NCBI GenBank assembly: GCA_037447655.1
Contig: JBBHKE010000603.1
Span: forward strand, 18,009-82,008
DNA from: Zygnema cylindricum
Lineage: Eukaryota; Streptophyta; Zygnematophyceae; Zygnematales; Zygnemataceae
DNA length: 64,000 nucleotides
Direction: 5' to 3'
Part shown: one piece after another, positions 1 through 11,239 of the stretch
Layout of the letters: each line of letters starts with the position of its first letter
How positions within the stretch are numbered: the first letter of the stretch is position 1
Made by a program: the position numbers and the translations under genes
Notes under the pieces: generated by a model
Database searches by the model: none
What the model was told of the DNA's origin: nothing
The model's input: only the letters and a program-made list of their open reading frames with translations

Positions 1-213
1 TTGATCCGCAATCCTGTTCACCACAAGCGGAAGAAGCACATCGACATTCAATATCACTACTCTCGGGAGCGGGTCGACGATGGCACTCTCCAATTTCTTT
101 ATGTCAAATCCGCCGACCAAGTGGCCGATTATCTCACCAAGGCTCTTCATCGCCCTCACTTTGAGCAGCACCTCCTCTCCTATGGCCTTCGTCTCCCTTT
201 TCCTCTTGGCTAA
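1..213 (+). CDS. Copia RNase H C-terminus (partial, 5' end outside window)
   Basis: This is the last 70 residues of a Ty1/copia polyprotein. It shows the family's C-terminal signature: an HHKRKKHIDIQYH block (the copia form is usually SKHIDIRYHFIRE), then residues close to VKSADQVADYLTKAL and a final FEQHLLSYGL. In copia elements this segment closes the RNase H domain, which removes the RNA template during reverse transcription. It is followed by a purine run (about 255-265) and an LTR, as expected for the 3' end of an element. The reading frame enters open from the left edge, so the rest of pol lies outside the window. The family is unlike the minus-strand copia elements further right. Confidence 0.85.
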   Translation: MIRNPVHHKRKKHIDIQYHYSRERVDDGTLQFLYVKSADQVADYLTKALHRPHFEQHLLSYGLRLPFPLG

Positions 214-265
214 ATTTCCTTTGTTTTCATCTCAATCTACTTTCTAGTTTTCGCTTGAGGGGGGG

Positions 266-686
266 TGTTAAGGGACATTTAGCGTTAGGTTATATTTGTC
301 TTGTCCGTACTTTTTCTTACGTCGATCAAGTCTTGTTGACCGTTTTATCCGGACGTCTCACTTTTGGTCCTGTACGTACTTCCATACGTCGGTCCAGTCA
401 TTTGTACTTTTTCGTTACATACGTCAGTCTAGTCTTTTTACGTAGAAGTCCTTTGACAGTCGATCCAGTCTCTTGGGCGATGGTCCAGTCTTTTGTCTTA
501 CATACATTTGTTAGAATATAGACTAGGATCTCTTTGTTATAGCGCACCATAGAGCGCTTAGACTCCACAGTAGTTAGCATTGTATATTTTGTATATAAGT
601 GACTCTTCTCACTTAATGAAATTATCCCAAATACAATTCAATTCCTCTCTCCAATGCATTGATCTTTCTCTTGTGTATAATTTCAT
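266..686 (+). repeat. 3' LTR of the left-edge copia element
   Basis: The LTR starts with TGTTAAGGGAC directly after the polypurine tract TTGAGGGGGGG. It holds about five imperfect copies of a GTCGATCCAGTC-like motif between 313 and 512. A TATA-like TATATAAG lies near 592-599. The right end is uncertain; I place it near 686 because the sequence changes character there. The 5' LTR is outside the window, so neither the pair nor a target duplication can be checked. Confidence 0.6.
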
Positions 687-689
687 GGC

Positions 690-1720
690 TTTCGCCAATC
701 CACCTCCAATAGTTAAGAGATTTTTTTTTGGTGTTTACTTTTCATATTAACTTCTTTCTGTAGTTTTGAATGTAAAATAAACAACAATGTAAATCAGCAA
801 TGGAGGCTCAGTTTATAACTCTTGTGTCAACTCCTGTATGTGATTTATTTACGGAATTGCTAATGGTCAAAGTTCGAAAGAGAGTTTAAAAGAGGTTTTA
901 GAAGAAAGTTTTAATAAAAATTTAGAAGATATTTAGAAGAAAATTACCACATAATTTTTTTTTTTTTTTTAATGTGTAGCCTCTGTTTGACGGAGACATA
1001 GGCTTTGAATTGCAGTATAAGCCGAAGTTGGGCTGATATCGAGCTCTCTCTCCATACTGATCTTGGTTGTGATATTACCCTTAACATACTAGGCTGTAGT
1101 GATACTTCATCCTCCTTCCATCACCCAAACAAGGTGAGTTTTTTCAACTCCAAAATGCTATGTTATTACATCTAAGTGATTCGGTGTGGTTTTTTGAAGC
1201 GGAGATTGTGAGGTATTCTTTAACTTAATATTCATTATTGTCTGTGTTTTGCAATTTTCTTTGTGTTGATAAATAAGTTATGCATGTTTAGTTTAAAGAG
1301 TTTAACTTGAGACGTAATAATAGTAAAGTAGTAAAAAAAACGATTCAAATTGCCTTTGTTTTTGTGATTGTGGACAACAAACTTAAGATGGTTGATCTGC
1401 TTGTGTTGATACTATTTTTATGAAAACCGATTCATTTACACATGGTTTTGTACCTAGTTTGCATTTTGAACGAATTTAATGTCGATATATTGTAAAATTG
1501 GTATTTATCAATTTTGCGACATTTGAAATTCGGTATACATAAAATTGCCCGATGTATAACACTATTCATACTCACGTTCATTTCTGTTTCCATTTTAATT
1601 GTAGTTTAAAGGCATTTCTTTTTTCAGCAAATTAGTGAGTATCCACACTATTTATGGTGTATACGTCGAATACTACACCTTGAATCTTTATTAGCGTATA
1701 GAAATTATTAGTGTAAAGAA
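690..1720. other. AT-rich intergenic stretch, no gene recognised
   Basis: No ORF of note and no familiar protein. An AG|GTGAG-type junction near 1132 could be an exon end, but nothing supports a gene around it. The stretch contains poly-T and generally AT-rich sequence. Confidence 0.5.
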
Positions 1721-1815
1721 AAAAATAGCGACATTCATTCTAATTTAGTGCTAGGAGACGTGGCAGATTATGGTCCACGTCCTTAAATAGTGTAATTTAT
1801 TATATTTAAGGTATC
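1720..1815. repeat. MITE-like element with the GGAGACGTGGCAG core
   Basis: Positions 1754-1791 carry a 38-bp core that recurs with few changes at 25137-25174. It starts GGAGACGTGGCAG and contains an ACGTGG...CCACGT inverted repeat. The flanks (ACATTCATTCTAATTT on the left, a weakly inverted counterpart on the right) resemble the terminal repeats of the better-preserved copy at 25074-25224. The borders here are approximate. Confidence 0.4.
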
Positions 1816-2239
1816 AATGTCAAAATTTTGGGGTGCCGATATAGCGTACATAAGGCTAGAAAGCGGGTTGCCAAACACAACGAATCAACAGCCTAATAAA
1901 AAACTTGGAACACTTCGGTACATCTCTCCTCCGATTACTTTACCTACTTTCCCCGCAACATCTCAGGTTTTCGTCCCCGCAACATCTCAGCTCTATATTC
2001 ATTAATTTTTCTGTTTCTGTTTGTTAAAGCTTTGCATCATTGTGTAAGCTTTCAAAGACATTACTAGAACGCCAACACTATTGCTATTTCCTTTTCCTAT
2101 TAAATGTTTTCTCTCTCGATGAAATAATTCCCAGGTCATCACTATTGAAGTTGACATAAAATTTTGTTTACGAGAAATACATAATAAATATTAACTAATA
2201 CCTGTTACTAAACTAATATTTATGCTTTTATTCTGACAG

Positions 2240-2657
2240 GTCATCACTGAGTCTCTCATCAAGCAAACTGTGAACCCTGCGACTTTTGACTACGCTGTCA
2301 TCACTGGAATCCAGATCCACTCTGGAGCCCAGGTAAGAAAGACATCTCTTTTCTCTTCTGTTTCAATTTTTTACTCTTGCTACTCCTTGCTCTGATTTTT
2401 ACCTTTACACTACGTGGAATTGCTTTTACAAGACATTCCTGAAAAAATAAAATTTGTTCTTTCTGTTTACTACTTAATGTTTACAAACATTTTCTCTACC
2501 ACTCAAACGGCACTGAAAAACAATCTCATTTTTCTCCCTTCAAGTTCTCGGTGAGCCTTTCCGCATGGACCGTTTGATCGACTACATCTCCCCCGGAACC
2601 ATGTATGTGGTCGTCAGAGGCAAGCGATTTGAGATTGAGGTCACTCCCGGAAGCTAG
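2240..2657 (+). pseudogene. Two-exon gene fragment, unrecognised protein
   Basis: The first exon (2240-2332, 93 nt) is bounded by CAG and GTAAG and reads 31 residues starting VITESLIKQTVNPATF. A second coding block (2544-2657) reads VLGEPFRMDRLIDYISPG and ends with TAG. The blocks join in frame only if the second starts at the G of 2544, but the AG that should precede it is AA there. Using the available AG shifts the frame and soon hits a stop. I therefore read this as a gene fragment with a damaged 3' splice site, possibly captured by a transposon. Codon choice is C-rich at third positions, unlike its surroundings. I do not recognise the protein, and no upstream exons or start codon could be placed. 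Confidence 0.45.
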
Positions 2658-3450
2658 GGAGTGAAGGTCGTGGAGAAGGTTTCTACATAAGAAAAGAAGA
2701 TACTATTTCTGTGTACTTTGTAAAGTGACTGCGTGTTTTGATTATGTGGTAGCAAAGGACCAGATTCAATTTGTTTGTTTACTATACGATCGCAGCGTGC
2801 TTCTGCGATAATCTGTAGTTGTGCAACTTTGTTTTTAATATTTGATAGGTTTTGAAGAGCTCTAGCAAAAGAGTAGTGTCTTGACTTCCGCCTATCAACG
2901 TAGGCAGGAGCAGTAGGGCAGTGTTTAGTCTCAGAGGTGGACAATAAGGTTAATTTAGTGTGTAGCCTATTTCTCCACATTGTTAATAATGGTTCGTTTA
3001 TTTATAAAAAATGTGAAGTTTGTTAAATTCGTTCTCTTTCAAGAACTTGTTTTGAATTTTGGAGTAATTGGTGCAATCTAAATATAATGTACCATGTGCA
3101 AGTAAGGGTGTCTGTCTATCTACTTCCTTCAAAATTAAACGCTAAACCAAGAAATGAAAAAGTGTCATACGAAAAAAGTGCAGAAGCCGAAATACAATTC
3201 ATGTTATCCTCAAACTTAGCTTCGAATTACTGCGTCTTTCAATCTTCAAAATTAATGGTTACCCACCTTGAGAACCGAGTGAAACAAAATGACGCCGACC
3301 AACAAATAGGAAAACACATTTCACAGGATATCAATCATCTTGGGGGAGAGAAATAGATGTAATTATTTTTTGCTGTCACCAGTATGTAGGGAAAAAACAT
3401 TCGTAGAAGTCTCGGAACATAATATCATTTTGAAAACTCTTCGCCGCAAT
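2658..3450. other. Intergenic, no gene recognised
   Basis: Only short ORFs without recognisable domains on either strand. Nothing repeat-like stands out apart from AT-rich composition. Confidence 0.5.
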
Positions 3451-3454
3451 AGCG

Positions 3455-3845
3455 ACTTTTCCTCCCTTTCCCACTCTTCCCCACTCCTTGCTGGAATGTT
3501 TCAACATAGCATTATTGTGAGAAGAAAGAGCTTTGGAAAAGAAAAAAAATGGCTACCTCTTTGCGGAATTTGGTGTCAACGAAAAAACAAAATCAGGAAG
3601 TATGGAGGAAAGCTATAGAATTAGTGATGTCGACAGTGTCATCAATATGTATGAACTCGATAATGTTACAAGATACCAGATGTCTGCAATGACACGAAAA
3701 AGCCGAAGTCTACAATAGCCACGACTTTGAGTGACAACTTTTGTTTTCAAAAATCGGAACATCCATAAACCATGTAGGGAGAATCTCCACTACAAAACTT
3801 TGTGCGCTCAAGTTACAGTTGCATCGGTACACACCCTAAGATGCC
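3455..3845 (+). repeat. Interspersed repeat family R, copy 1
   Basis: This copy starts with a pyrimidine-rich block followed by a GGAATG motif. It continues through GTGATGTCGACAGTGTCA-like sequence and GTGACAACTTTTGTTTT, then an AATCTYCAC block near its end. The same order of blocks recurs at 8835-9345 and 12490-13045, so these are copies of one non-coding transposon-like family. Confidence 0.45.
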
Positions 3846-4184
3846 TTCAAAAGGTTAAATGTCTTGCAAGGGAAAGGCATGGTTCAGAAGTGTTTCGAGA
3901 TTTAAAAATAGTTCAGATGAATGCTCACAAAGGCTAGCTCCAATTTTATGTTCAATTAATGTTCTGAAGTTGGAAGCCAATACCTAGTTTAGTATTTGAT
4001 TCAGTAGTTAGTTCAGTTCAGTATCTAGTAGATCAGTTATTTCAGTATATTTCTAATTGAGTATGTCATATAGTTTTCGGTTCAGTATCCACTGTAATAT
4101 TTGGTTAGGTTTTCTGTTAAATATTTTGTTCAGTTTACTAGTTCAGCTTTCAATTCAATAACTAGTTAGGTATTTGATTCAGTA

Positions 4185-4749
4185 CACCGCCAATCGCTAT
4201 TAGCGTAGTGTACGCTAATTCCGTCCCGTTTTTTTTTTTTTTTTTATATTCTCCATTAGCGTAGTTCATTCTAATTTTTTCTTTACTCTATTTAGGGTTA
4301 ATTTTTTAGTACCGTACAAAACGAAAGTACGTCATCATTAATTTTGTGTGGTGTACGGACAGTGTCAGACCGTACAAAACTGTACCTTTTTAAGTGAAAA
4401 AGTATAATTAATGAGTTTTAGTAACCGCAGACGCATGAGAATGTGCGCTCTAAAAAGAGGATATAATCGGATCGTAAAATATCACGTTCGCAGATATTCG
4501 TCCAGCAACCATGTTTCGACTGTGTGAACGTATGATTTGTGTACGATCTGTCAGATTCTGTATGAATACCTATATTAGTGTAAGCATGTTTGTGACCGAC
4601 GTTTATTTTTTTCAAAGACCCAAATTATAATTATTAAACAATTATAATATATGTTTATTTTCAAAATTTTCAAATTCTTAATTAGCGTAAACCACGGTAA
4701 TTATTCATGTACGCTAAAGAAACTTCTACGCTAATAGCGATTGGCGGTG
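4185..4749. mobile_element. MITE with 24-bp terminal inverted repeats, TA target duplication
   Basis: Both ends carry the same inverted repeat: CACCGCCAATCGCTATTAGC on the left, its reverse complement ending TTGGCGGTG on the right. TA flanks each side. The 565-bp interior has no transposase. TA target sites point to a Tc1/mariner (Stowaway-type) origin, which is an inference from the target site only. Confidence 0.7.
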
Positions 4750-4759
4750 TACTAAGTTC

Positions 4760-5640
4760 AACATCTAGTTCAGTTTCCTAATAAGTAAGCAGGTCGGTAA
4801 GAAGTTAATATTCATTTATAACCCTAAAGGACACCCTCAAAAAAAAAAAACCAAACAAAAAATAATAAGATAACATCTCATTAGCAACAACATTAAGTTA
4901 GTAGAATTCATCCGAAACACCGCAGAAGATCAAAATATGACGTAAATATTTAATGTTTTTTTTCAAATGACTGTAAAAACGATAGCTCCAACATGCAACA
5001 TTCCGACCTTCTTCTCCTGTGCTTCCAAAGCGGGTGCTTTTTAATGCCAACGAAGTCAAACAAGACTAATAACACTTCTAGCATAGTGGTTATGAAAGCC
5101 TAAAACCGCTTAACAACAAAAACCTTGTGGATGCCAAAGTGGAATTGGAGGGGAAGTTACTTTCTTAAAATCTTACCTCATTCTGCAACGTGCAGATGTT
5201 TGGGGAAAGGAAGTCAAATAGAGGTTCAAAGCGCGAAAAATCTTCCAAAGAGGCAACTGTACAGCGAAGGCAGGGGAAACGTCACTTCTTCAACCATGGA
5301 TAGCATCCATGGACAGAGGGTTGGTACTTGGAAAGGTGTGGCGTGTACAAAATGTCACGTAAATTTTTGCAACGTCACAAACAAATTAAAAGGTGCGCCA
5401 CCACAACTTGTACACGGTGACAGTTGTCACGAGCGTTGTCGACGTATACAATTGCTAAAAACTAAAGTTACAATTTCGAGAGAATACATAGAGACACTTG
5501 AAATCCGGGTCCGCCGGATCCGCGCTAAAATCCAAAGTAAGTACGCTAAGTTACAACTACATGGGGCCGTACCCTAAGCATTTGCTTGTTTCTTAAATTT
5601 CATAAATTTCTTACGTCTCACCCTGTACGAAAAATTGTAC
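4760..5640. other. Intergenic, no supported gene
   Basis: The longest open frame (5125-5577, 150 codons) has no recognisable domain. It overlaps sequence related to the dispersed GTCGACGTATACAATTG-type repeats, so I do not call it a gene. Confidence 0.45.
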
Positions 5641-5714
5641 GGACATAAAAAAAAAGTTGCTTTTGCGCGCGCGTATTTTTTTGGTCCTCCACTACGTCTT
5701 CAAAAATAAGTCGT

Positions 5715-5884
5715 CGTTGGACACGCCATATATTCCGCAGCTCGCCGCTCGTTCGTTGCACTTTTCAGTTTTGCTTCATTTACGCCTATTTTTATATGAG
5801 GGGCGAGCCGCGGAAATCTATGGCGTCTCTCGCGGTCATATTTTTATCTAAGCGGCGAGCCGGGAATCTATGGCGTCTCCAACG
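5715..5884. mobile_element. Short foldback element (about 170 bp)
   Basis: The termini are imperfect inverted repeats of about 24 bp: CGTTGGACACGCCATATATT on the left against CGTTGGAGACGCCATAGATT on the complementary strand on the right. The right arm is partly duplicated: a GGCGAGCCG...ATCTATGGCGTCTC unit occurs at about 5803 and again at about 5852. No clear target duplication is visible. Confidence 0.5.
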
Positions 5885-6175
5885 GTGGTATAAAATTTTA
5901 AATTGTTTTATGTGCACTCTACGTAGTATTCGTTAGTTTTATGCGCATAGGATATATATGCCCCAAATTGAAGCCGAGTTGGAAATTTCGCCACATTTTG
6001 TGTACCACTTCATGTGTCACATTGTTTCCTTCAGGTCTAAGTAAATCAATTTTACAAAAAGTAACAATCTATTGGCGTTTACATCCGAATGCTTTGAAAG
6101 TTGTACAGAGAATCTTCGCTGAAAAACAAAATAACAAGACTAAGTTTCGGTTACATGTGAAAGTACCCTTACTTA

Positions 6176-6955
6176 GGGTGCGTCTCTATGTAACTTAAAC
6201 TTGGAGTATTTACTTTTTTTTTTAACGCAGATCCGGCGCATCCGAATTTCGGGTGTCCCTGTGTGTACCAAACGAAGTTTTCACTTAAAGGCGTGACGAT
6301 TGTATACGTCGACAAAGCCCTTGACGGTTGTCGACAGTGTACAATGTGTGACCACGCGCGATATTTTTTGGAACTGCGTGTGACGTCGCATGACTTTTCG
6401 TGACATTGTAGACGTACCGCCATCCTCCGTGTGCCGTTTCATGGTTGAAGAAAATGCATTTTGCCTTTGCGTCTCTTGTGCGCTCGATGTGAAATGGCAT
6501 TAGATCTTAAGACCCCAGACGAAATAAAATCCGTACCAGGCGCAAACGGAAAAAATCAAACAAATTGTGTACTTTGTTTTGTCGTACCTGATCGCAAACG
6601 GACAAAACATAGCGGATCCTGCACTTTTCGTTGTCGCTTAAATTCTTTTGAAATTTCTTGAAATTTTTTTACACGTGCGACTAGGTGTTTCTATTTGTTT
6701 TTCAAAAATTCATTGTTTGAAAACACATCTTCCCTGTGTTTTAAAGTAAAATTTGAAGATGATGTTTTATAGCGTGGCCGTGGGTCGTAGAACATAAAAC
6801 GACAACATGTAGTACATCCTAAATTCGACGATGACGTAAAATGTATTTCTTATTTTCTCTATTTTGTTATACGGTTGAAACTTACGCGGTACGGCTCTCA
6901 GTTTTACAAGAAAACAACAGAAAAAACCCTTACTTAGGCACATGGAGACGCACCC
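6176..6955. mobile_element. PIF/Harbinger-like MITE nested in repeat Z
   Basis: The 780-bp element has terminal inverted repeats starting GGGTGCGTCTCTATG on the left and GGGTGCGTCTCCATG on the complementary strand on the right. It is flanked by TTA on both sides. Comparison with repeat Z copy 2, which lacks it, confirms an insertion. The TTA target is typical of PIF/Harbinger elements. No transposase is encoded. Confidence 0.65.
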
Positions 6956-7095
6956 TTAGATACTTCGATCAAGTAAAAAGTCATTTGCGAAAGCCTCTTT
7001 TGTTTCCTGCATCCCTTTTATCCATCTTCAGTAGTCAGCCACATGTGCAGTTTTCCTTTCGAAAGTTACACCTCTCTAAGCCACTAAACCGCTAG

Positions 7096-7722
7096 CAGAG
7101 GCCGCAAACGGTCAACCGAAACTGTGACCGACTGTTAACTGACCACCTGCGCCGGATCCGGAATGGATTCGGTTGCCAAATTTTGAGGGCCGGGCGATTG
7201 CGGTTGGTTGATTCACCAGAAAAAAAAAGACAATCGGTTAAGGTCGGTCAACCAAAAAACCAAAAAAAATGAAATTTTAAACTGTCCATACAATCCAACA
7301 TTATTGTACTTTGTACTCTTTGGTATCTTGGAAGTAAGTGACATCATGATTAGCGTCGCAAATTTGACACGGTAGTAACACTATTTTTTTTTCGCAAATC
7401 TTTCGGAACGCAACAAAGCGTCCCAAATCTGACACATAGTAACACTATTCATTTCGCAAATCTAAGGGAGCGCGACAAATTGTAATTATTGGTTTATTCA
7501 TACGTCGTACATTAGATAATTTTGTACTTTTTCGGTTACGGGCGGGCACGGTTAGTCGCGAGAAATCGAGTTTCGGTTAACTTTTAATTTTCGTAAACGC
7601 CGGTCGGTTAACGGTTAACAATTCTGGAGCGTGACATAACTCGGTCGGGCGTCGGTTACTCAGATTTTGAAAAAAAAACGGTCGGTTTCGGTTATGTAAA
7701 ATTTTGACTTTTGCGACCTCTG
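7096..7722. mobile_element. Non-autonomous hAT element (627 bp)
   Basis: The ends are CAGAGGCCGCAAAC and, inverted, CAGAGGTCGCAAAA. The 8-bp flanks ACCGCTAG and ACCGGTAG differ at one base, as expected for a hAT target duplication. Both ends, and part of the interior (the GGGCGGGCACGGTTAGTCGC region near 7542), match the larger hAT element at 24865-28717. This is therefore an internally deleted relative that could have been moved by that element's transposase. Confidence 0.8.
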
Positions 7723-8137
7723 ACCGGTAGCGGTTAAGTTCGTCAAGGGATATCGCTGTTTCATAATGATGCCTAAGCATATAGTCGATACTTCATGAGA
7801 GCGGTCATTGACGACGGGAGTGAATCGTCGCAGAATTTTTCCATGGAGGGAGCGTCACGTCACAGGAGAATCCGACGTGGAACATTTCTACAAACGTTTC
7901 GCTCAACTTTCTCTTTCTTCTTTTAAGGTTATGAAACTTAGGGTTATGAAACTTGAAGCATGGCGAGGAAACTCGACGACCAATTCCAAAAGTTCCAAAC
8001 CCTAATCCAGTCTCACACAACAAACTCGCCACGTGGCTCATCTACAGCAATGCCACGTGGCGTTTTCGCAGCCATGGCGCCTTGGACTGCAGTCGCCACG
8101 ATCGTACTTCTTTTTTCTCGCGTCAATTCTGTACGAG

Positions 8138-8722
8138 CGGTGGTAGGTAACGTACGGCTGGTATGCCTCCGTACATTCAGTAGTGAACTCTCTCAGTTTA
8201 ATTTGTACGACTTACAATATTTTGATAATCACAGTCAATTTTATCAAAGCAACTCTCTCAGTTTAAGTTGTACGACTTACAATATTTTGATAATCACAGT
8301 CAATTTTATCAAAGCAATGGCAAACTGTTTTTTGCATCTTTGACCTGTTGGTGTGATCATTCTATTTGATGCTTTCATGTGAAACTTTGTGAAGTTATTC
8401 TATGATATAGAATCTATATGTTTGTGCAGTTTCATTCTATTCTATTATCTGTGTGAGATTTTGTGGGAAGTCAAAGTGGTTAGTTTGCAAAGCTGTCAGC
8501 TGGTTTTTGGGAAACTCTGGAGCTTATATCTTCCAGATCCCTCTGTGAATTTGTCTATTACTTTGGGAATTTAGAGTGTCTATATTTTACTACCTATTGG
8601 TGCAGTTTAGGGTGATTTTGTTGATTTTGGAGTAATCTCTGCTGTCGCAAACAGAGCTGTTTGAAGGGTAGTCTGTGGTGCTTTCGAGAGTAACCCATGG
8701 CTGAATTAGGCTATGGACAACA
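8138..8722 (+). repeat. 3' portion of a copia LTR (family E/F), 5' truncated
   Basis: From TACGGCTGGTATGCCTCCGT onward this matches the solo LTR at 49744-51011. It ends in a Gag-start sequence (ATG at 8698, reading MAELGYGQQ) and the terminal ACAACA at 8717-8722. The 5' half of the LTR is missing; the break falls where repeat Z ends. No primer-binding site follows, so this is not an active element end. Confidence 0.65.
8186..8315. repeat. Tandem duplication, 65 bp x 2, inside the LTR fragment
   Basis: Two adjacent 65-bp units start AACTCTCTCAGTTTAA at 8186 and 8251. They are nearly identical. Each contains TTGTACGACTTACAA, a one-base variant of the TAGGACTTA motif found in the other LTRs. 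Confidence 0.85.
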
Positions 8723-8834
8723 AGTACACACTAGATTTTTGTGCCTATCACGTGCGTGTACTAAAAAACGTTTAAAATTCTCGGACTTCAGCTTTCTTTT
8801 CATGGATCCTCTGCAAAATGTTATGACTTCGTCA

Positions 8835-9345
8835 ACTCTCTCTAACCTTTCTCTATACCACTTCCCTCTCCCTTTTCCTTGAAATGAAATACGGAGATGT
8901 TTACAGGTAGAGGAAAGAACTCAAAAGTATGTACTTTTATATATTTTGATGACGTATCTAGAGGTAAAACAAAAATAAAAAATATTGAAGGTATTGCGAT
9001 AAGTTATAAAAGTAGTGGCGTTGACGTTGTCATAAGCACGCACGATGTCACAATACCATAAGAGCCTAAACATTTACAATATCACAAAAAAATAAACGTT
9101 TAGAATGTCACAAAAAAATTGACGCATACTGTATTAAATTTTCACAGAATTATTTAACATCTACACATGTCATCATTTTAAGTGACGACTTTTGTTGTTG
9201 AATATTGAAACTCATGGATACATCATTGTTTAGCGTCTACGGATATCATTTCTTTCATTGATGACTTTTTGTTTTTGAACATTCAAACACATGTATACAT
9301 CAAATCTTCACAAGAAAACAAGGTGTCATTGCTAAGTTAGGGTTA
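8835..9345 (+). repeat. Interspersed repeat family R, copy 2
   Basis: Same block order as copies at 3455 and 12490: a pyrimidine-rich start, GAAATGAAATACGG, a GTTGACGTTGTCATAAGC region with several AATGTCACAAAAA motifs, GTGACGACTTTTGTT, and an AATCTTCACAA block followed by AAGTTAGGGTTACATGG. No coding capacity is visible. Confidence 0.5.
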
Positions 9346-10190
9346 CATGGGCACATTCAACCATTAAGTCGTTCTACCATTAAGATTTGTTACTACTTAG
9401 TCATAGACAAGTGCCAATAAAATTCACCGTGTATCGCTATTAGTGTTTAAGTTTTTGTTACCACTTAAAACATCTTTCGCCATACACGCTGGTCCGATTA
9501 TCGATCTAACGGTTAGGATTGAAATTTACGATTCCCACCTTCTGATTAGCGGTTCTCTATGTGAAAATTGGACAAATGTGTGCAAAAAAGATGTTTTAAG
9601 GCAGTATGCCCATGTAACTGAAACAATGGAATGAAACTATGCATTTTAGCGAAGTTTCTCTATAATACTTTTGAAAGTTTTCCTATGTGCGAGAACAAAA
9701 TCGTAACTTTGAAATGTGACGGTTGTAGACGTGGGTACAACTTGTGATGACTAAGGAAGACTACGGAATTTTTGAAAGTTGATGATGTTTACAAAAACAT
9801 CGACGGTTATAGACATGTTGTTTTTTGTGACATTGTAGATGTTTTAGGTTTTGTGACATAGTGAAGTCATGCTACCTTCTGACTTCATTAGTACAAAAAA
9901 TTTCTGCCACCATAAATTTTTCTATCTTTCAACACTCGATATGCAATCGAACTATAACCAAAGGTATTCAAAACAAAGAAAAAAAAAAAGCTCTTTCATT
10001 TCATACCATTATTGTTGTATTTCATTTGGAAAAGATGAAGATAAGAGCGGCAGAGTGAGAAGTGGGAGAGATGAGGACAATGTAAACTTTTGCAAAAGAC
10101 CTATGAATAACAGTGGAGGTTTAAGACTCCTGTAATTTTTTTTTAAAGTCGTTCCGTTTCTTACAATTTATTCGTGTTCTGTATGATTAG
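9346..10190. other. Intergenic with diverged family R sequence, no gene
   Basis: Fragments such as GTGACGGTTGTAGACGTGG and TTTGTGACATTGTAGATG resemble family R in the reverse direction. No protein-coding evidence. Confidence 0.4.
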
Positions 10191-10199
10191 GCAAATATT

Positions 10200-10985
10200 A
10201 CAAAACATTTTTTTGGATGGAGGAGGGGGGAAGTACAATGGAGTGCACCTATTTGCAGAAAGATAAAAGAAGCTCAATACATATTACATGGCTAGATGGG
10301 AGATGACACATAGCCCCACGGATGTTATCAGTTGTGTACTTGATCTTGATTACCAAATTGTTGTCAATGAGCAATATAAAAATTTGGAAGTTATGGAAGG
10401 CTTCCACACTATGTTGGGTAGGTAATTACCAGATGTGAACAACCAAACATAAGAACACATTTAGTTGACAAATTATGTAGAGGTTTTGTGGATGTATTTT
10501 TGGAGAGAGGTAACTACAGCTTGTGCTTAAACTCTAATGTAGTGCAATTTGTGGAAATAGCTTGCAGTTGTCACCCGTACTATACAAAAGATAGCCATTG
10601 TAGTCTGTGTCCAATTCTCGATTGTCACCTCGTATAATAGGAACGAGTCATTCGATAGTCATCCTATAACAATACATCATATAGTCTTCCATTAACCATA
10701 AAGTGAACGCGTTAACTTATGACCATACTCACTCTACTATAAAGAACAAACTCACAAATTGTATAGCCTATAACTCAACTAAGTGTGTAGCAATATGAGG
10801 TAGGTTAACAAGAGCAAGGATGTCAACTATGAGGACGCTATGATAGCATGGGAGGAAAGAGGGGGGAGGGGGTAGTGGAAATGGATTTTGGGCAAGACGT
10901 TGATGACCAAGATTTGGATAAAAACTCTAACATTATTTTCGGGTGCCAATGAGTTGAGCCAGTTTTTATATGAAGTCTAAGTCAT
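10200..10985 (+). pseudogene. Decayed hAT-type transposase remnant
   Basis: One forward frame, interrupted by many stops, gives segments resembling the C-terminal half of plant hAT transposases. One reads WEMTHSPTDVISCVLDLDYQ and another, near 10830, reads KDVNYEDAMIAWEERGE. In intact hAT proteins the corresponding region leads into the dimerisation domain and an acidic tail. This remnant is unrelated to the copy at 24865-28717 and has no visible TIRs. The assignment rests on weak residue patterns. Confidence 0.35.
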
Positions 10986-11239
10986 ATTGCTCACATAAAT
11001 GCAGCTTGGGTGACTTCGCTTCTATATATGATTCCTAACATATTTTTTTTTTTTTTGTTGTTTCAAAATTTAATGCTTGTCAACGCATTTTATGGACATT
11101 GCGTTTTAGTCTTCCGAATGTTCATAATATTTCGGTTTCTTTGCCATGCATTTTATACGTATGATGTAATTAGGCGTCACAATTTCACAATGATTTATAC
11201 ATGTAAAATGCCATAAAATTCTCGTCACAAAATTACAAA

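Larger units (their letters stand above)
6060..8135 (-). repeat. Dispersed repeat Z, copy 1, carrying two nested insertions
   Basis: Apart from two insertions, this sequence matches the reverse complement of 24456-24864 joined to 28718-29000. Landmarks shared with the second copy include the CATCATTATGAAACAGCGATAT block near 7760, the ACTACTGAAGATG block near 7030 and the AACTTTCARAGC block near 6095. Copy 1 is interrupted by a TTA-flanked element (6176-6955) and by a small hAT element (7096-7722). I see no protein in it and cannot assign its class. Confidence 0.7.

Noticed and set aside
5125-5577. A 150-codon open frame with several Cys and His residues
   Set aside because: No recognisable domain, and it overlaps dispersed-repeat motifs; its cysteines do not form a known zinc-binding spacing.
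10200-10985. An intact hAT or other coding gene
   Set aside because: Similarity is limited to short blocks in a frame full of stops; kept only as a low-confidence remnant.
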